The translations under genes and the position numbers were made by a program. The notes under the pieces were generated by a model that worked only from the letters and a program-made list of their open reading frames with translations, was not told the DNA's origin and ran no database searches. This document shows, piece after piece, positions 51,703 through 60,834 of a stretch of DNA of 64,000 nucleotides. This DNA comes from Pseudomonas sp. MIACH (lineage in GTDB: Bacteria > Pseudomonadota > Gammaproteobacteria > Pseudomonadales > Pseudomonadaceae): positions 1-64,000 of the forward strand of contig NZ_LHVO01000033.1 of assembly GCF_001269925.1 (NCBI RefSeq), written 5' to 3'. Numbering within the stretch: position 1 is the stretch's first letter; every line of letters starts with the position of its first letter.

Positions 51703-53148
51703 GTGTACGCTCACTTTTCCGTAACCACTGCCTGCTTCTGGCTGCTGCTTGTCACGCTGATGCCAGGAAGTGCCGGTGCCCAGGGCGAGACCTACCAGGC
51801 GCAGGACGAGCGCCTGCAGACCGTCTTCACCGCCTTGTCCGTGCCGATGGGCCTGCCCATCGTTGTGAGCGGTGAAGTGGCGCGCATCCGCGTCAGTGAG
51901 GTCATTGACCTCGCTACGCCGCAACACGCCCTGGAGACGCTGGCATTGCAATACGGCTTGATCTGGTACAGCGATGGGCAGGCGCTCTACCTTTACAGCG
52001 TCAGCGAGGCAAAAAGTTCGCAGGTGGCGCTGCGGCATATTTCCGTCGAGCGGTTTCGTGAGCTCATGCGCCGCTCGGGCCTTGATGAAACGCGCTACCC
52101 CCTGAGCGTCACCGGGCCCCGGACATTTGATGTGTCCGGGCCACCTCATTATGTCGATCAGGTTTTGCGCCTGGCCGAATTAATGGACCGCGAGCGTGCT
52201 GAGTTGCACTTAGGCAGCCAGGCGTTTGCTGTCGTTCAGGTACTCAACACCCATGTGGCAGACCGCGGGTACACCATAGGCGACGAAAAGGTCACGGTGC
52301 CGGGAATCGCGTCGATGATCGAAACCGTGCTGGCGTCTGAACAGAATGGGCCGCTGGCTGACAAGAACCTGGTGGTGATCGCCTACCCGGACACCAACAG
52401 CCTGTTGCTTAAGGGGGAGCCTGAGCAACTGAGTTTCATCGAGCGCCTGGTGGCTGAGTTGGACACGCCCAAGCGGTCTATCGAAGTCTCGCTATGGATG
52501 GTGGACCTGGAGCGTGACGAACTGAAAAAACTCGACCCTGCTTGGGACACGGAAGCGAAGGTGCAAGCCACACGAATTCTGGAACCGGTGGACGATAACC
52601 GTCTGATGGCGAAGATTGCCATGCTGGAGCGGCGGCGGCGGGCGAGGGTGATGACATTGCCGGTGATTCTCAGTCAGGAGAATGTGCCGGCAGTGTTTCA
52701 GGATAACCACACCTTCTATCTGCCGGCGCCCGGCGATGAGTCAGCGGATTGGAAGCCCGTGCAGTACGGCTCCCAGGTCAGTGTGCTGCCACGTTTTGCC
52801 GAAGCGAATCAGATCGAGATGCTTCTCCACGTCGAGGATGGTCGCCAACTGAGCCAGGCAGGGCGGCACGGCAAACCATCAGCGGTCGGGCGCGTGAGTG
52901 TCAGCAGCGTGGTGCGGGTGCCGCAGGGCAAGCGCCTGTGGCTGGGGGCGTTTAGCCGTGAGTCACATGAGCCGGTACGCAGTATCGGCTCAGTCAGCCC
53001 GAGCAAGGTTCGCCTGTTTGTGTTCCAGGCCCGGGCAGTGGGTAGCGAATCGAAGGATTTGGCCACAGGGGTTGGCGCACCGCCATTGAGTGCGGCGCAA
53101 TACGAGCGTGTGCAACGTGCGTTTGTAAACCCGGATCGCTCTCCGTGA
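51703..53148 (+). CDS. Orphan type III secretion outer-membrane secretin (SctC-like)
   Basis: This secretin-family protein of 481 residues resembles HrcC/InvG. The signal peptide (MYAHFSVTTACFWLLLVTLM..AGA) fits a GTG start at 51703 with AGGATA upstream; the longer frame from 51577 has no signal. An N0 domain follows (about 30-110), then an N1-like domain (about 120-190), a central region with NLVVIAYPDTNSLLLKGEPEQLSFIERLVAELD, and a C-terminal secretin core (about 290-450). It is shorter than the 560-700 residues common for the family. No other type III secretion genes lie nearby. It may be a remnant of a lost system or serve another export path. Confidence 0.8.
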   Translation: MYAHFSVTTACFWLLLVTLMPGSAGAQGETYQAQDERLQTVFTALSVPMGLPIVVSGEVARIRVSEVIDLATPQHALETLALQYGLIWYSDGQALYLYSVSEAKSSQVALRHISVERFRELMRRSGLDETRYPLSVTGPRTFDVSGPPHYVDQVLRLAELMDRERAELHLGSQAFAVVQVLNTHVADRGYTIGDEKVTVPGIASMIETVLASEQNGPLADKNLVVIAYPDTNSLLLKGEPEQLSFIERLVAELDTPKRSIEVSLWMVDLERDELKKLDPAWDTEAKVQATRILEPVDDNRLMAKIAMLERRRRARVMTLPVILSQENVPAVFQDNHTFYLPAPGDESADWKPVQYGSQVSVLPRFAEANQIEMLLHVEDGRQLSQAGRHGKPSAVGRVSVSSVVRVPQGKRLWLGAFSRESHEPVRSIGSVSPSKVRLFVFQARAVGSESKDLATGVGAPPLSAAQYERVQRAFVNPDRSP

Positions 53149-53378
53149 ATAAGGTGTTAGCCCAGGCGGTTGGGGGTGAGTGGCATGAGGTTTATCCAAA
53201 TGGGGACGTCTGACGGATGAGCGTGAAGTGTCTTACAGGGTGTTGCTAAAAAGCGCTGGCTGTATGGGGTTTTTCCTAGCGTGGGCTGCACGGCGGTTTT
53301 TTATAGTCATGACGTGGGCGCAAGAGCCAGTACTGGAAATAGGGACTTCAATGTCAGTAGTCGGATGCCGAGGTAGAT

Positions 53379-53777
53379 ATGGCCGTCTTGAATGATGGGG
53401 TGACTGCGACTTCCCTGCTTTTTTCCCAGTGGACACTTCATGGTGATGGTCGCCTGACCGGCAAAGGCAGCGATGTTCAGTTGCCGCCCAAGGAGTTGCA
53501 TGTTTTGCGGCTGCTGCTGGTTTCTGGCGGCGTACTGATGACTAAGGATCGTTTGTTGGAGCAGGCCTGGCCCCAGGGAGAGGTCGCCGAGGAGTCGCTG
53601 ACCCGTTGCATTTACTCACTGCGTAAGCAGCTTGGAGCTGACAAGGGGTTTATCAAGACTATCTACGGTCGGGGGTATCGCTTTACATGCCCGGTGAAGA
53701 TTGAGCGGCATCTGCCCGCGCCTTTGGATGCCGTGCAGCATGTGTGTTCGGCCTGTGGCCAGGTCAGTCATGGTTAG
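53379..53777 (+). CDS. OmpR/HilA-type winged-helix DNA-binding protein
   Basis: The protein has 132 residues and consists of a PhoB/OmpR-type winged helix (about 22-108). This is shown by VQLPPKELHVLRLLLVSGGVLMTKDRLLEQAWPQGEVAEESLTRCIYSLRKQLG and TIYGRGYRF. A short tail follows with a CSACG pair. It has no receiver domain and no membrane helix, so it resembles the DNA-binding part of HilA/CadC/ToxR-type regulators. It follows the orphan secretin gene by 230 bp on the same strand, which suggests a shared past in a type III secretion island. GAGGTAG precedes the ATG. Confidence 0.82.
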   Translation: MAVLNDGVTATSLLFSQWTLHGDGRLTGKGSDVQLPPKELHVLRLLLVSGGVLMTKDRLLEQAWPQGEVAEESLTRCIYSLRKQLGADKGFIKTIYGRGYRFTCPVKIERHLPAPLDAVQHVCSACGQVSHG

Positions 53778-54010
53778 TTTCTGAGGCAGGCTGAGATCAA
53801 TCGTATTCATTAACTGTACGGCGGTAGATTCCTGGGACGCTGGCCCCGGCGCTCAGCGCGACGCATGCGCTATGCAGGAAAAATCGGGGCACGTTATGAG
53901 GCCTTGGTACAGCGGCGCTGCTGACGTTTGGGCGGCACGCCTCGCGTGCACCCCGTCACCCCGGCTATAATCGCCGCCACCTTTCGCCGCCATCCGAGTC
54001 TAGCCCGCCC

Positions 54011-55033
54011 ATGTATACCCTGGCCCGCCAGCTGTTGTTCAAACTTTCCCCGGAAACCTCCCACGATCTGTCCCTGGACCTGATCGGCGCCGGTGGCCGC
54101 CTGGGGCTCAATGGCCTGGTATGCAAGGCACCGGCAAAAATGCCGGTGTCAGTGATGGGGCTCGACTTTCCCAACCCGGTCGGATTGGCCGCCGGCCTGG
54201 ACAAGAACGGCGCGGCCATTGATGGCTTCGCGCAACTGGGTTTCGGTTTTGTGGAGATCGGCACCGTGACGCCGCGACCGCAGCCGGGTAACCCCAAGCC
54301 GCGAATCTTCCGCCTGCCGGAAGCCGAGGCGATCATCAATCGCATGGGGTTCAACAACCTCGGCGTCGATCACCTGCTATCGCGTGTCGAGGCGGCGAAG
54401 TACAGGGGCATTCTGGGCATCAATATCGGCAAGAATTTCGACACCCCGGTCGAACGCGCGGTGGATGACTACCTGATCTGCCTGGACAAGGTCTACGCCC
54501 ACGCCAGCTATGTCACCGTCAACGTCAGCTCGCCCAACACCCCAGGCCTGCGCAGCCTGCAGTTCGGCGATTCGCTCAAGCAACTGCTCGAAGCCCTGCG
54601 CCAGCGCCAGGAAGACCTGGCCGTGCGCCATGGCAAGCGCGTGCCGCTGGCAATCAAGATTGCCCCGGACATGAGTGACGAAGAAACTGTGTTGGTGGCC
54701 CAGGCCCTGGTGGATTCGGGCATGGATGCGGTCATCGCGACCAACACCACCCTCAGCCGTGTCGGCGTCGAAGGCTTGGCCCATGGCGATGAAGCGGGTG
54801 GCCTGTCGGGCGCGCCGGTGCGTGACAAGAGCACCCACATCGTCAAGGTGCTGGCCGCTGAACTGGCCGGGCGTTTGCCGATCATCGCGGTCGGCGGCAT
54901 CACCGAGGGCAAGCATGCTGCCGAGAAGATTGCTGCGGGTGCCAGCCTGGTGCAGTTGTACTCGGGGTTTATTTACAAAGGCCCGGCGCTGATCCGCCAG
55001 TCAGTGGATGCGATTGCTGCCTTACGCGTGTAG
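54011..55033 (+). CDS. pyrD: Dihydroorotate dehydrogenase (quinone)
   Basis: PyrD oxidises dihydroorotate to orotate in pyrimidine synthesis, passing electrons to quinone. It is a class 2, membrane-associated flavoprotein of 340 residues. The N-terminal amphipathic helices [22 protein letters not shown] form the quinone tunnel. The FMN barrel has [15 protein letters not shown] (near 55-70), [12 protein letters not shown] (catalytic Ser near 175), and [10 protein letters not shown] near 295. It is followed by a small REP hairpin. Confidence 0.95.
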   Translation: MYTLARQLLFKLSPETSHDLSLDLIGAGGRLGLNGLVCKAPAKMPVSVMGLDFPNPVGLAAGLDKNGAAIDGFAQLGFGFVEIGTVTPRPQPGNPKPRIFRLPEAEAIINRMGFNNLGVDHLLSRVEAAKYRGILGINIGKNFDTPVERAVDDYLICLDKVYAHASYVTVNVSSPNTPGLRSLQFGDSLKQLLEALRQRQEDLAVRHGKRVPLAIKIAPDMSDEETVLVAQALVDSGMDAVIATNTTLSRVGVEGLAHGDEAGGLSGAPVRDKSTHIVKVLAAELAGRLPIIAVGGITEGKHAAEKIAAGASLVQLYSGFIYKGPALIRQSVDAIAALRV

Positions 55034-55054
55034 GCGCGAGCAAGCTCGCTCCTA
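55031..55054. repeat. Short REP hairpin after pyrD
   Basis: TAGGCGCGAGC and GCTCGCTCCTA form a hairpin that includes the pyrD stop codon. It matches the TAGGAGCGAGCTCGCTCG repeat family found at 24279 and 58216. Confidence 0.7.
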
Positions 55055-55084
55055 AGGTAGTCCTCATTATTCTCAGGCCAATAA

Positions 55085-55110
55085 AAAGGGCTCCTCAAGA
55101 GGAGCCCCTG
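55085..55110 (-). terminator. rmf terminator
   Basis: On the minus strand GGGCTCCTC and GAGGAGCCC pair around two bases (TT), followed by TTTTTAT. It lies 83 bases past the rmf stop and is oriented for that gene. Confidence 0.85.
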
Positions 55111-55192
55111 GGCCGAAGCCCGCCGCCTGGATAGGGCGTGCGTGGTTAAGTCGTTACATATTCGTGGTGGTGTCGGAATTAAATGCCCTTGA

Positions 55193-55408
55193 TTAGCCGA
55201 CGGCGTGAAGTTCGTTGAGTCTGTGGATTCCCGCAGTGCCAGTCATACCGTCCCAGTTGTCGCCGCGTCCTTCTCGCCAGCCGTTGATCCAGGCTTGGCG
55301 TACCGACGGTAGAGTAAATGGGCAAAGCTCACGGGATTTGCCATGAACGCCATATTGATATCCGCGTAAAAATGCTCTTTCCAACGGATCACGCTTAAGT
55401 CTTCTCAT
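55193..55408 (-). CDS. rmf: Ribosome modulation factor
   Basis: RMF dimerises 70S ribosomes into inactive 100S particles in stationary phase. This small basic protein of 71 residues matches closely: MRRLKRDPLERAFLRGYQYGVHGKS, CPF, and VRQAWINGWREGRGDNWDGM. It is a monocistronic gene with its own terminator. A 5' leader carries two perfect hairpins just upstream, and a GAGGGA ribosome site precedes the ATG. Confidence 0.96.
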   Translation of the reverse strand: MRRLKRDPLERAFLRGYQYGVHGKSRELCPFTLPSVRQAWINGWREGRGDNWDGMTGTAGIHRLNELHAVG

Positions 55409-55448
55409 AGGGTGTTTCCCTCACTTGTTGACTGTCTTGATATCCTTC

Positions 55449-55482
55449 GGCCTCGTCTGAGGCCGGGCAGAGTTTTTCTGCC
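55449..55482 (-). promoter_or_regulatory. Tandem hairpins in the rmf leader
   Basis: Two perfect stem-loops lie side by side 41 bases before the rmf start: GGCCTC-4-GAGGCC (55449-55464) and GGCAGA-5-TCTGCC (55466-55482). Between them and the start are AAGGA and AGGGA motifs that could bind RsmA/E-type proteins. A regulatory or stabilising RNA structure is likely. Confidence 0.55.
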
Positions 55483-55940
55483 GTTGGTGGGCTCGCTGCC
55501 GGCGTGGCGAGCCTGGGTGTCGGCGTCGTTACGGCGCCAACCTGTGTTGAGTTCTAACCAATAGGTCACATGGATTCAATGATCGTTTTGTCATAAGCAC
55601 GTAACGATAACGATGCTATAGCCATAAGTTGGGATGGCTTTTCGCCCCATTTGTTGGGCAAAGCCAGCTATGATGCACCCTGCAAAGAGGATGGGTTTAA
55701 TCCTTTAGTGAGAATGTCCTTCTGTTGCTGTCGGTTATTATTCGACGAAGGGTCGGAATATTTCTTTTTGTTGCATCAAATTATTGATCTGCCCCGTCAA
55801 TCAAGGCCCAAAGGCCCGGCAGACGGGGTGGGACGGCACATTCGTGCCACGCGAGCACTCTTCAAGAAAAGTGCTTGATTGAAAACCGAGCCGGCGATGC
55901 GTCGCCCGTTCATTTATTGCTGAAAAGCCTGGAATGCCCC
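55483..55940. other. Intergenic region between rmf and rlmKL
   Basis: This relatively AT-rich stretch should hold the divergent promoters of rmf and rlmKL. An open frame at 55651-55878 has no family features or good ribosome site, so I do not call it. Nothing else recognisable is seen. Confidence 0.5.
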
Positions 55941-58205
55941 ATGTCGGACCGTTTTGAACTCTTCCTCACCTGCCCCAAGGGCCTCGAAGGCCTGCTGATC
56001 GAGGAAGCCGTGGGGCTTGGCCTTGAGGAAGCCCGCGAGCACACCTCGGCCGTGCGCGGCATGGCCGACATGGAAACCGCCTATCGCCTGTGCCTCTGGT
56101 CGCGCCTGGCCAACCGCGTATTGCTGGTGCTCAAGCGCTTCCCGATGAAGGACGCCGAAGACCTCTACCATGGCGTGCTGGATATTGAATGGGCCGATCA
56201 CATGGTCTCTGACGGTACCCTGGCGGTGGAATTCAGCGGTCACGGCTCAGGCATCGACAACACCCACTTCGGCGCGCTGAAGGTCAAGGATGCGATCGTC
56301 GACAAGCTGCGCACCCCGACCGGCGAACGCCCGTCCATCGACAAGATCAACCCGGACCTGCGCATCCACCTGCGCCTGGACCGTGGCGAAGCCATCCTGT
56401 CCCTTGACCTCTCCGGCCACAGCCTGCACCAGCGCGGCTACCGCCTGCAGCAGGGCGCCGCGCCGTTGAAGGAAAACCTCGCGGCCGCGATCCTGATTCG
56501 TGCCGGCTGGCCGCGCATTGCTGCCGAAGGCGGCGCGCTGACTGACCCGATGTGCGGTGTGGGCACCTTCCTGGTCGAAGGCGCGATGATCGCCGCCGAC
56601 ATGGCGCCGAACCTGAATCGTGAACTCTGGGGCTTTACCACCTGGCTCGGCCACGTCCCGGCACTGTGGAAAAAACTCCACGCCGAAGCCACTGAACGCG
56701 CGGCGATCGGCATGAACAAACCGCCGTTGTGGGTGCGTGGCTACGAAGCCGACCCGCGCCTGATCCAGCCTGCACGCAACAACATCGAGCGCGCCGGTCT
56801 CAGCCATTGGATCAAGGTGTACCAGGGCGAAGTCGGCACCTTCGAGCCGCGCCCGGACCAGAACCAGAAAGGCTTGGTCATCTGCAACCCGCCCTACGGC
56901 GAGCGTTTGGGTGACGAAGCCAGCCTGTTGTACCTCTACCAGAACCTCGGCGAGCGTCTGCGCCAGGCGTGCATGGGCTGGGAAGCGGCGGTGTTCACCG
57001 GTGCGCCGGACCTGGGCAAGCGCATGGGCATCCGCAGCCACAAGCAGTATTCGTTCTGGAACGGCGCGTTGCCGTGCAAATTGCTGCTGATCAAGGTCAA
57101 CCCGGATCAATTCGTCACCGGCGAGCGCCGTACCCCGGAACAGCGCCAGGCCGAACGTGAGCAAGCCGTATACGACCAGGCCCCGGCCGAGCCGCAAGAA
57201 CGCCAGTACAACAAGAATGGCAACCCGATCAAGCCCGCCCCGGTCCCCGTGGTCGAGCAGGCGCGCTTGAGTGAAGGCGGGCAGATGTTCGCCAACCGCC
57301 TGCAAAAGAACCTCAAGCTGCTGGGCAAGTGGGCCAAGCGTGAAGGCGTGGATTGCTACCGCGTGTACGACGCCGATATGCCGGAATACTCCATGGCCAT
57401 CGACCTGTACCACGATTGGGTTCACGTTCAGGAATACGCCGCGCCGAAATCCATCGACCCGGAAAAAGCCTCGGCGCGCATGTTCGATGCGCTGGCGGCC
57501 ATTCCCCAGGCGCTGAACATCGACAAGAGCCGCGTAGTGGTCAAGCGCCGCGAGCGCCAGAGCGGTACCAAGCAGTATGAGCGCCAGAGCGCCCAGGGTA
57601 AGTTCACCGAGGTCAGCGAAGGCGGCGTGAAGCTGCTGGTCAATCTCACCGACTACCTGGACACCGGTCTGTTCCTCGACCATCGTCCGATGCGCATGCG
57701 TATCCAGAAAGAAGCCGCCGGCAAGCGTTTCCTCAACCTGTATTGCTACACCGCCACGGCCAGTGTGCACGCTGCCAAGGGCGGCGCGCGCAGCACCACC
57801 AGTGTCGACCTGTCCAAGACCTACCTGGACTGGGCCCGTCGCAACTTCTCCCTCAATGGTTTCTCCGACAAGAACCGCCTGGAGCAGGGTGATGTGATGG
57901 CCTGGCTGGACGCCAGCCGCGATGAGTTCGACATGATCTTCATCGACCCGCCGACCTTCTCCAACTCCAAGCGCATGGAAGGCATCTTCGACGTGCAGCG
58001 CGATCATGTGCAGTTGCTCGACTTGGCCATGGCCCGCCTGGCACCGGGTGGCGTGTTGTACTTCTCGAACAACTTCCGCAAGTTCCAGCTGGAGGACAAC
58101 CTCAGCGAACGCTATGCGGTCGAAGAGATCAGCGACAAGACCATCGACCCGGATTTTGCGCGTAACGCGAAGATCCACCGGGCGTGGAAAATCACCGCTC
58201 GCTGA
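55941..58205 (+). CDS. rlmL: Bifunctional 23S rRNA methyltransferase RlmKL
   Basis: One chain of 754 residues carries two methyltransferases that act on neighbouring parts of 23S rRNA: RlmL makes m2G2445 and RlmK makes m7G2069. A ferredoxin-like/THUMP region (about 1-160) is followed by the RlmL domain with DPMCGVGTFLVEGA (near 205) and the NPPYGERLG catalytic motif (near 317). The RlmK domain has FLNLYCYTATASVHAAKGGA (near 595) and FIDPPTFSNSKRM (near 672). The ATG at 55941 gives the family N-terminus MSDRFELFLTCPKGLEGLL. The transcript ends at a REP-derived terminator. Confidence 0.95.
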   Translation: MSDRFELFLTCPKGLEGLLIEEAVGLGLEEAREHTSAVRGMADMETAYRLCLWSRLANRVLLVLKRFPMKDAEDLYHGVLDIEWADHMVSDGTLAVEFSGHGSGIDNTHFGALKVKDAIVDKLRTPTGERPSIDKINPDLRIHLRLDRGEAILSLDLSGHSLHQRGYRLQQGAAPLKENLAAAILIRAGWPRIAAEGGALTDPMCGVGTFLVEGAMIAADMAPNLNRELWGFTTWLGHVPALWKKLHAEATERAAIGMNKPPLWVRGYEADPRLIQPARNNIERAGLSHWIKVYQGEVGTFEPRPDQNQKGLVICNPPYGERLGDEASLLYLYQNLGERLRQACMGWEAAVFTGAPDLGKRMGIRSHKQYSFWNGALPCKLLLIKVNPDQFVTGERRTPEQRQAEREQAVYDQAPAEPQERQYNKNGNPIKPAPVPVVEQARLSEGGQMFANRLQKNLKLLGKWAKREGVDCYRVYDADMPEYSMAIDLYHDWVHVQEYAAPKSIDPEKASARMFDALAAIPQALNIDKSRVVVKRRERQSGTKQYERQSAQGKFTEVSEGGVKLLVNLTDYLDTGLFLDHRPMRMRIQKEAAGKRFLNLYCYTATASVHAAKGGARSTTSVDLSKTYLDWARRNFSLNGFSDKNRLEQGDVMAWLDASRDEFDMIFIDPPTFSNSKRMEGIFDVQRDHVQLLDLAMARLAPGGVLYFSNNFRKFQLEDNLSERYAVEEISDKTIDPDFARNAKIHRAWKITAR

Positions 58206-58215
58206 TAGTCTCCCC

Positions 58216-58251
58216 CTGTAGGGTCGAGCAAGCTCGCCCCTACAGTTTTTT
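58216..58251 (+). terminator. REP-derived terminator of rlmKL
   Basis: CTGTAGGG and CCCCTACAG with an inner CGAGC/GCTCG form a 30-base hairpin, followed directly by six T, 11 bases past the stop. A repeat-family element here has the form of an intrinsic terminator. Confidence 0.8.
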
Positions 58252-58338
58252 ACGCTGGTCAAACCCTGGGCCTATCGCTATAACTTAACACCTAGCCAAA
58301 GTGACACCCCCGGCACACTGGCGTTCTGAGTGTTGCTT

Positions 58339-60738
58339 ATGCCGTTGAACGCCGTCCGCCCGAAAATCCTAGGCTTCATCAGTGAGCAGGCGTCGGCTTG
58401 GCTGGTGGCATTGGTGGTGTTATTGGCAGGGTTTGCGCTGACGGCAATCGTCGCCTGGGCCGCCTCCGATCTCTATCAGCAGCAGGTGCGCCAACGCTTT
58501 CAGTTGCTGGTCAACGAGCGGTATACCCGCCTGCAGGAGCGTTTCGAGGACCAGGAGCAACGCCTGAGCAGCCTGCGGCGATTCTTCGTCAATTCCGATG
58601 AGGTCTCCCGCGAAGAGTTCGACGGGTTTGCCCAGCCGTTGTTGCTGCGCGCCCAGGCTTACTCTTGGGCGCCCCGGGTGTTTCGCGAGCAGCGCAGTCA
58701 ATTTGAGCAAGAGGTGACCCGCCAGCGCGGAGCGCCTTTTGTCATCCGGGAATTGAATGCATCCGGCGAGTTGGCCCCTGCGCCTGAGCGTGATGAGTAC
58801 GTGCCGGTGCTCTACAGCCAGACCCAAAGCCTGCTGGGTGCACCGCTGGGCTTTGACCTGCTGGCCCAGCCCCCGCGGCGTTCGGCCCTTGAACGTGCGC
58901 ACAAGAGCGGCAAGCTGGCGGTGTCCCAACCGATCCAGTTGGTGGGGGTCGAGCCGGCTTATGCCACTGGCGTATTACTGGTCGCGCCGGTGAGCCGCGC
59001 GCCTACTTCCGAGCTGTCCCAAAATGAGCCCTACGGTTACGTGATGGCGGTGATCAGCATGCGCCAGCTGGTCGCCGATGGCTTGCCCAAAGCCGAGCGG
59101 GACAACCTGGTGATGCAGATCGTCGACACCTCCGACCTGCAACCGCAAGTGCTCTTCGAGTCCAGCAATGCCGTCGCCAGCAGTGACCTTGTGGGCGCAC
59201 GGCGTCTGAGCCTGGGCGACCATGTGTACGCCTTGACCCTGCGACCGAGCCAGGTATTCGAGCAGGCCAACCATTCCTCGCTGGCCGTGATCCTGATCAT
59301 GGGCGGCTTGCTCAGCGTACTGCTCAGCGCTTTGCTCTATGTGCTGGTGAGCCAGCGCCAACGGGCGTTGAAGCTGGTGGAGCAGCGTACTGTGCAGTTA
59401 CGCCTGCGCGAGCTGGAACTGCGCGGTGCCCACGGCCAATTGCGCAGTGTGCTGAATGCTGCGACCCAAGTGGCGATCATCGCCACCGATCTGCGTGGGG
59501 TCATTAACACCTTTAATGCGGGTGCCGAGCAGATGCTGGGGTTCAAGGCCGAGCAGGTGGTGGGCAAGCTGACCCTGGAGAGCCTGCATTTGGCGTTGGA
59601 GCTGGAGGCGTGCTCCGCCGGCCTGAGCGTGACCTTGGGCAAGCGCATCCCGGCGAGCCAGGCCATGCTGGTGGAAAGCCCTGACAACCTGCACGAAGCC
59701 CGGGAATGGACCTTGGTCCGCCAGGATGGCACCCAGTTGATCGTGAACATGCTGGCCACCGTGCTGCTGGATGACCATGGCCTGTGGATCGGTCACTTGG
59801 CCATTTACCTGGATGTCACCGAGCAAAAACGCGCCTACGAGGCCCTGGCTGCGCGGGATCGCCTGCTGAAGAAGCTCAGCGCCCACGTGCCCGGCGGCAT
59901 CTTCCAATTCACCTTGGAGCCTCAGGATAAGTGGCGCTTTATCTACGCCAGCGATGGCATGCGCGACATCTATGAAATCGAGGTCAGCGCGTTGCAACAG
60001 AATGCGACGAAGGTCTTTGAGCGCATCCACCCGCTGGATGTGGAGCGGGTGCGGGCGTCGATTCGTTTGTCCGCGTTGCAGTTGAGCCATTGGCGCGAAG
60101 AGTATCGGGTGCTGTTGCCGCAACGGGGCCTGCGCTGGATTCGCGGCGAGGCCACTCCGGAAGAGTTACCGGGCGGTGGTACGTTGTGGCATGGCTATGT
60201 GTCGGACATTTCCGATCTCAAGCGGGTAGAAGAGGAGCTGCGCGCGCTGTCCATCACAGATTCCCTGACCGGGATCCATAACCGCCGCTATTTCCAGGAT
60301 CGCCTCAGGGCCGAGATGGTCAGGCTCAACCGTACCTCGGGGGCGCTGTCGGTGATCATGCTCGATATCGATCACTTCAAGCGTATCAACGACCAGCATG
60401 GGCATGCGGTCGGCGACGGGGTGTTGCAGGAGCTGTGCAAGCGCATCGGTCAACGTCTGCGCCGTACCGATGTGTTCTGCCGCCTGGGGGGCGAGGAATT
60501 CATGGTGCTGTGCCCCAACACGGATGGCGAGCGGGCCTACAGCCTGGCGCTGGAGTTGTGGCAGTCGCTGCGCAGCGTGCCGATGGAACCGGTGGGCATC
60601 GTCACTGCCAGCTTTGGTGTGGCCAGTTGGCGCGCGGATGAAGGCATCGATGGGCTGCTGTTGCGCGCCGACTCGGCCGTGTATCTGGCCAAGCAGGCAG
60701 GCAGGGACCGGGTGGAGGCCGAGAGGGTGCGGGCTTGA
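58339..60738 (+). CDS. CHASE-PAS-PAS-GGDEF membrane diguanylate cyclase
   Basis: This inner-membrane signalling enzyme should make cyclic-di-GMP. It has about 799 residues. TM1 (about 20-45) is followed by a periplasmic CHASE sensor domain (about 55-225), then TM2 (about 310-335) with a following coiled coil. Two PAS domains (about 365-495 and 505-630) precede a GGDEF domain (about 635-795). The catalytic site reads GGEEF, and an RRTD inhibitory (I-site) motif sits five residues before it, so product feedback is expected. There is no EAL or HD-GYP domain. An in-frame GTG lies at 58330; I chose the ATG at 58339. The gene stands alone. Confidence 0.9.
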   Translation: MPLNAVRPKILGFISEQASAWLVALVVLLAGFALTAIVAWAASDLYQQQVRQRFQLLVNERYTRLQERFEDQEQRLSSLRRFFVNSDEVSREEFDGFAQPLLLRAQAYSWAPRVFREQRSQFEQEVTRQRGAPFVIRELNASGELAPAPERDEYVPVLYSQTQSLLGAPLGFDLLAQPPRRSALERAHKSGKLAVSQPIQLVGVEPAYATGVLLVAPVSRAPTSELSQNEPYGYVMAVISMRQLVADGLPKAERDNLVMQIVDTSDLQPQVLFESSNAVASSDLVGARRLSLGDHVYALTLRPSQVFEQANHSSLAVILIMGGLLSVLLSALLYVLVSQRQRALKLVEQRTVQLRLRELELRGAHGQLRSVLNAATQVAIIATDLRGVINTFNAGAEQMLGFKAEQVVGKLTLESLHLALELEACSAGLSVTLGKRIPASQAMLVESPDNLHEAREWTLVRQDGTQLIVNMLATVLLDDHGLWIGHLAIYLDVTEQKRAYEALAARDRLLKKLSAHVPGGIFQFTLEPQDKWRFIYASDGMRDIYEIEVSALQQNATKVFERIHPLDVERVRASIRLSALQLSHWREEYRVLLPQRGLRWIRGEATPEELPGGGTLWHGYVSDISDLKRVEEELRALSITDSLTGIHNRRYFQDRLRAEMVRLNRTSGALSVIMLDIDHFKRINDQHGHAVGDGVLQELCKRIGQRLRRTDVFCRLGGEEFMVLCPNTDGERAYSLALELWQSLRSVPMEPVGIVTASFGVASWRADEGIDGLLLRADSAVYLAKQAGRDRVEAERVRA

Positions 60739-60834
60739 GGGGCATGTGAGCGGAGGTCTGCCGATGGCGGAGTGTCAGTCAACAGGGCTGTGACTGTTCC
60801 ATCGGCATCGGGGCAAGCCCCCTTCCACAATGTC

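Noticed and set aside
55651..55878. A 75-codon open frame between rmf and rlmKL
   Set aside because: There is no good ribosome site and the composition is unlike the neighbouring genes. The region more likely holds the divergent promoters.
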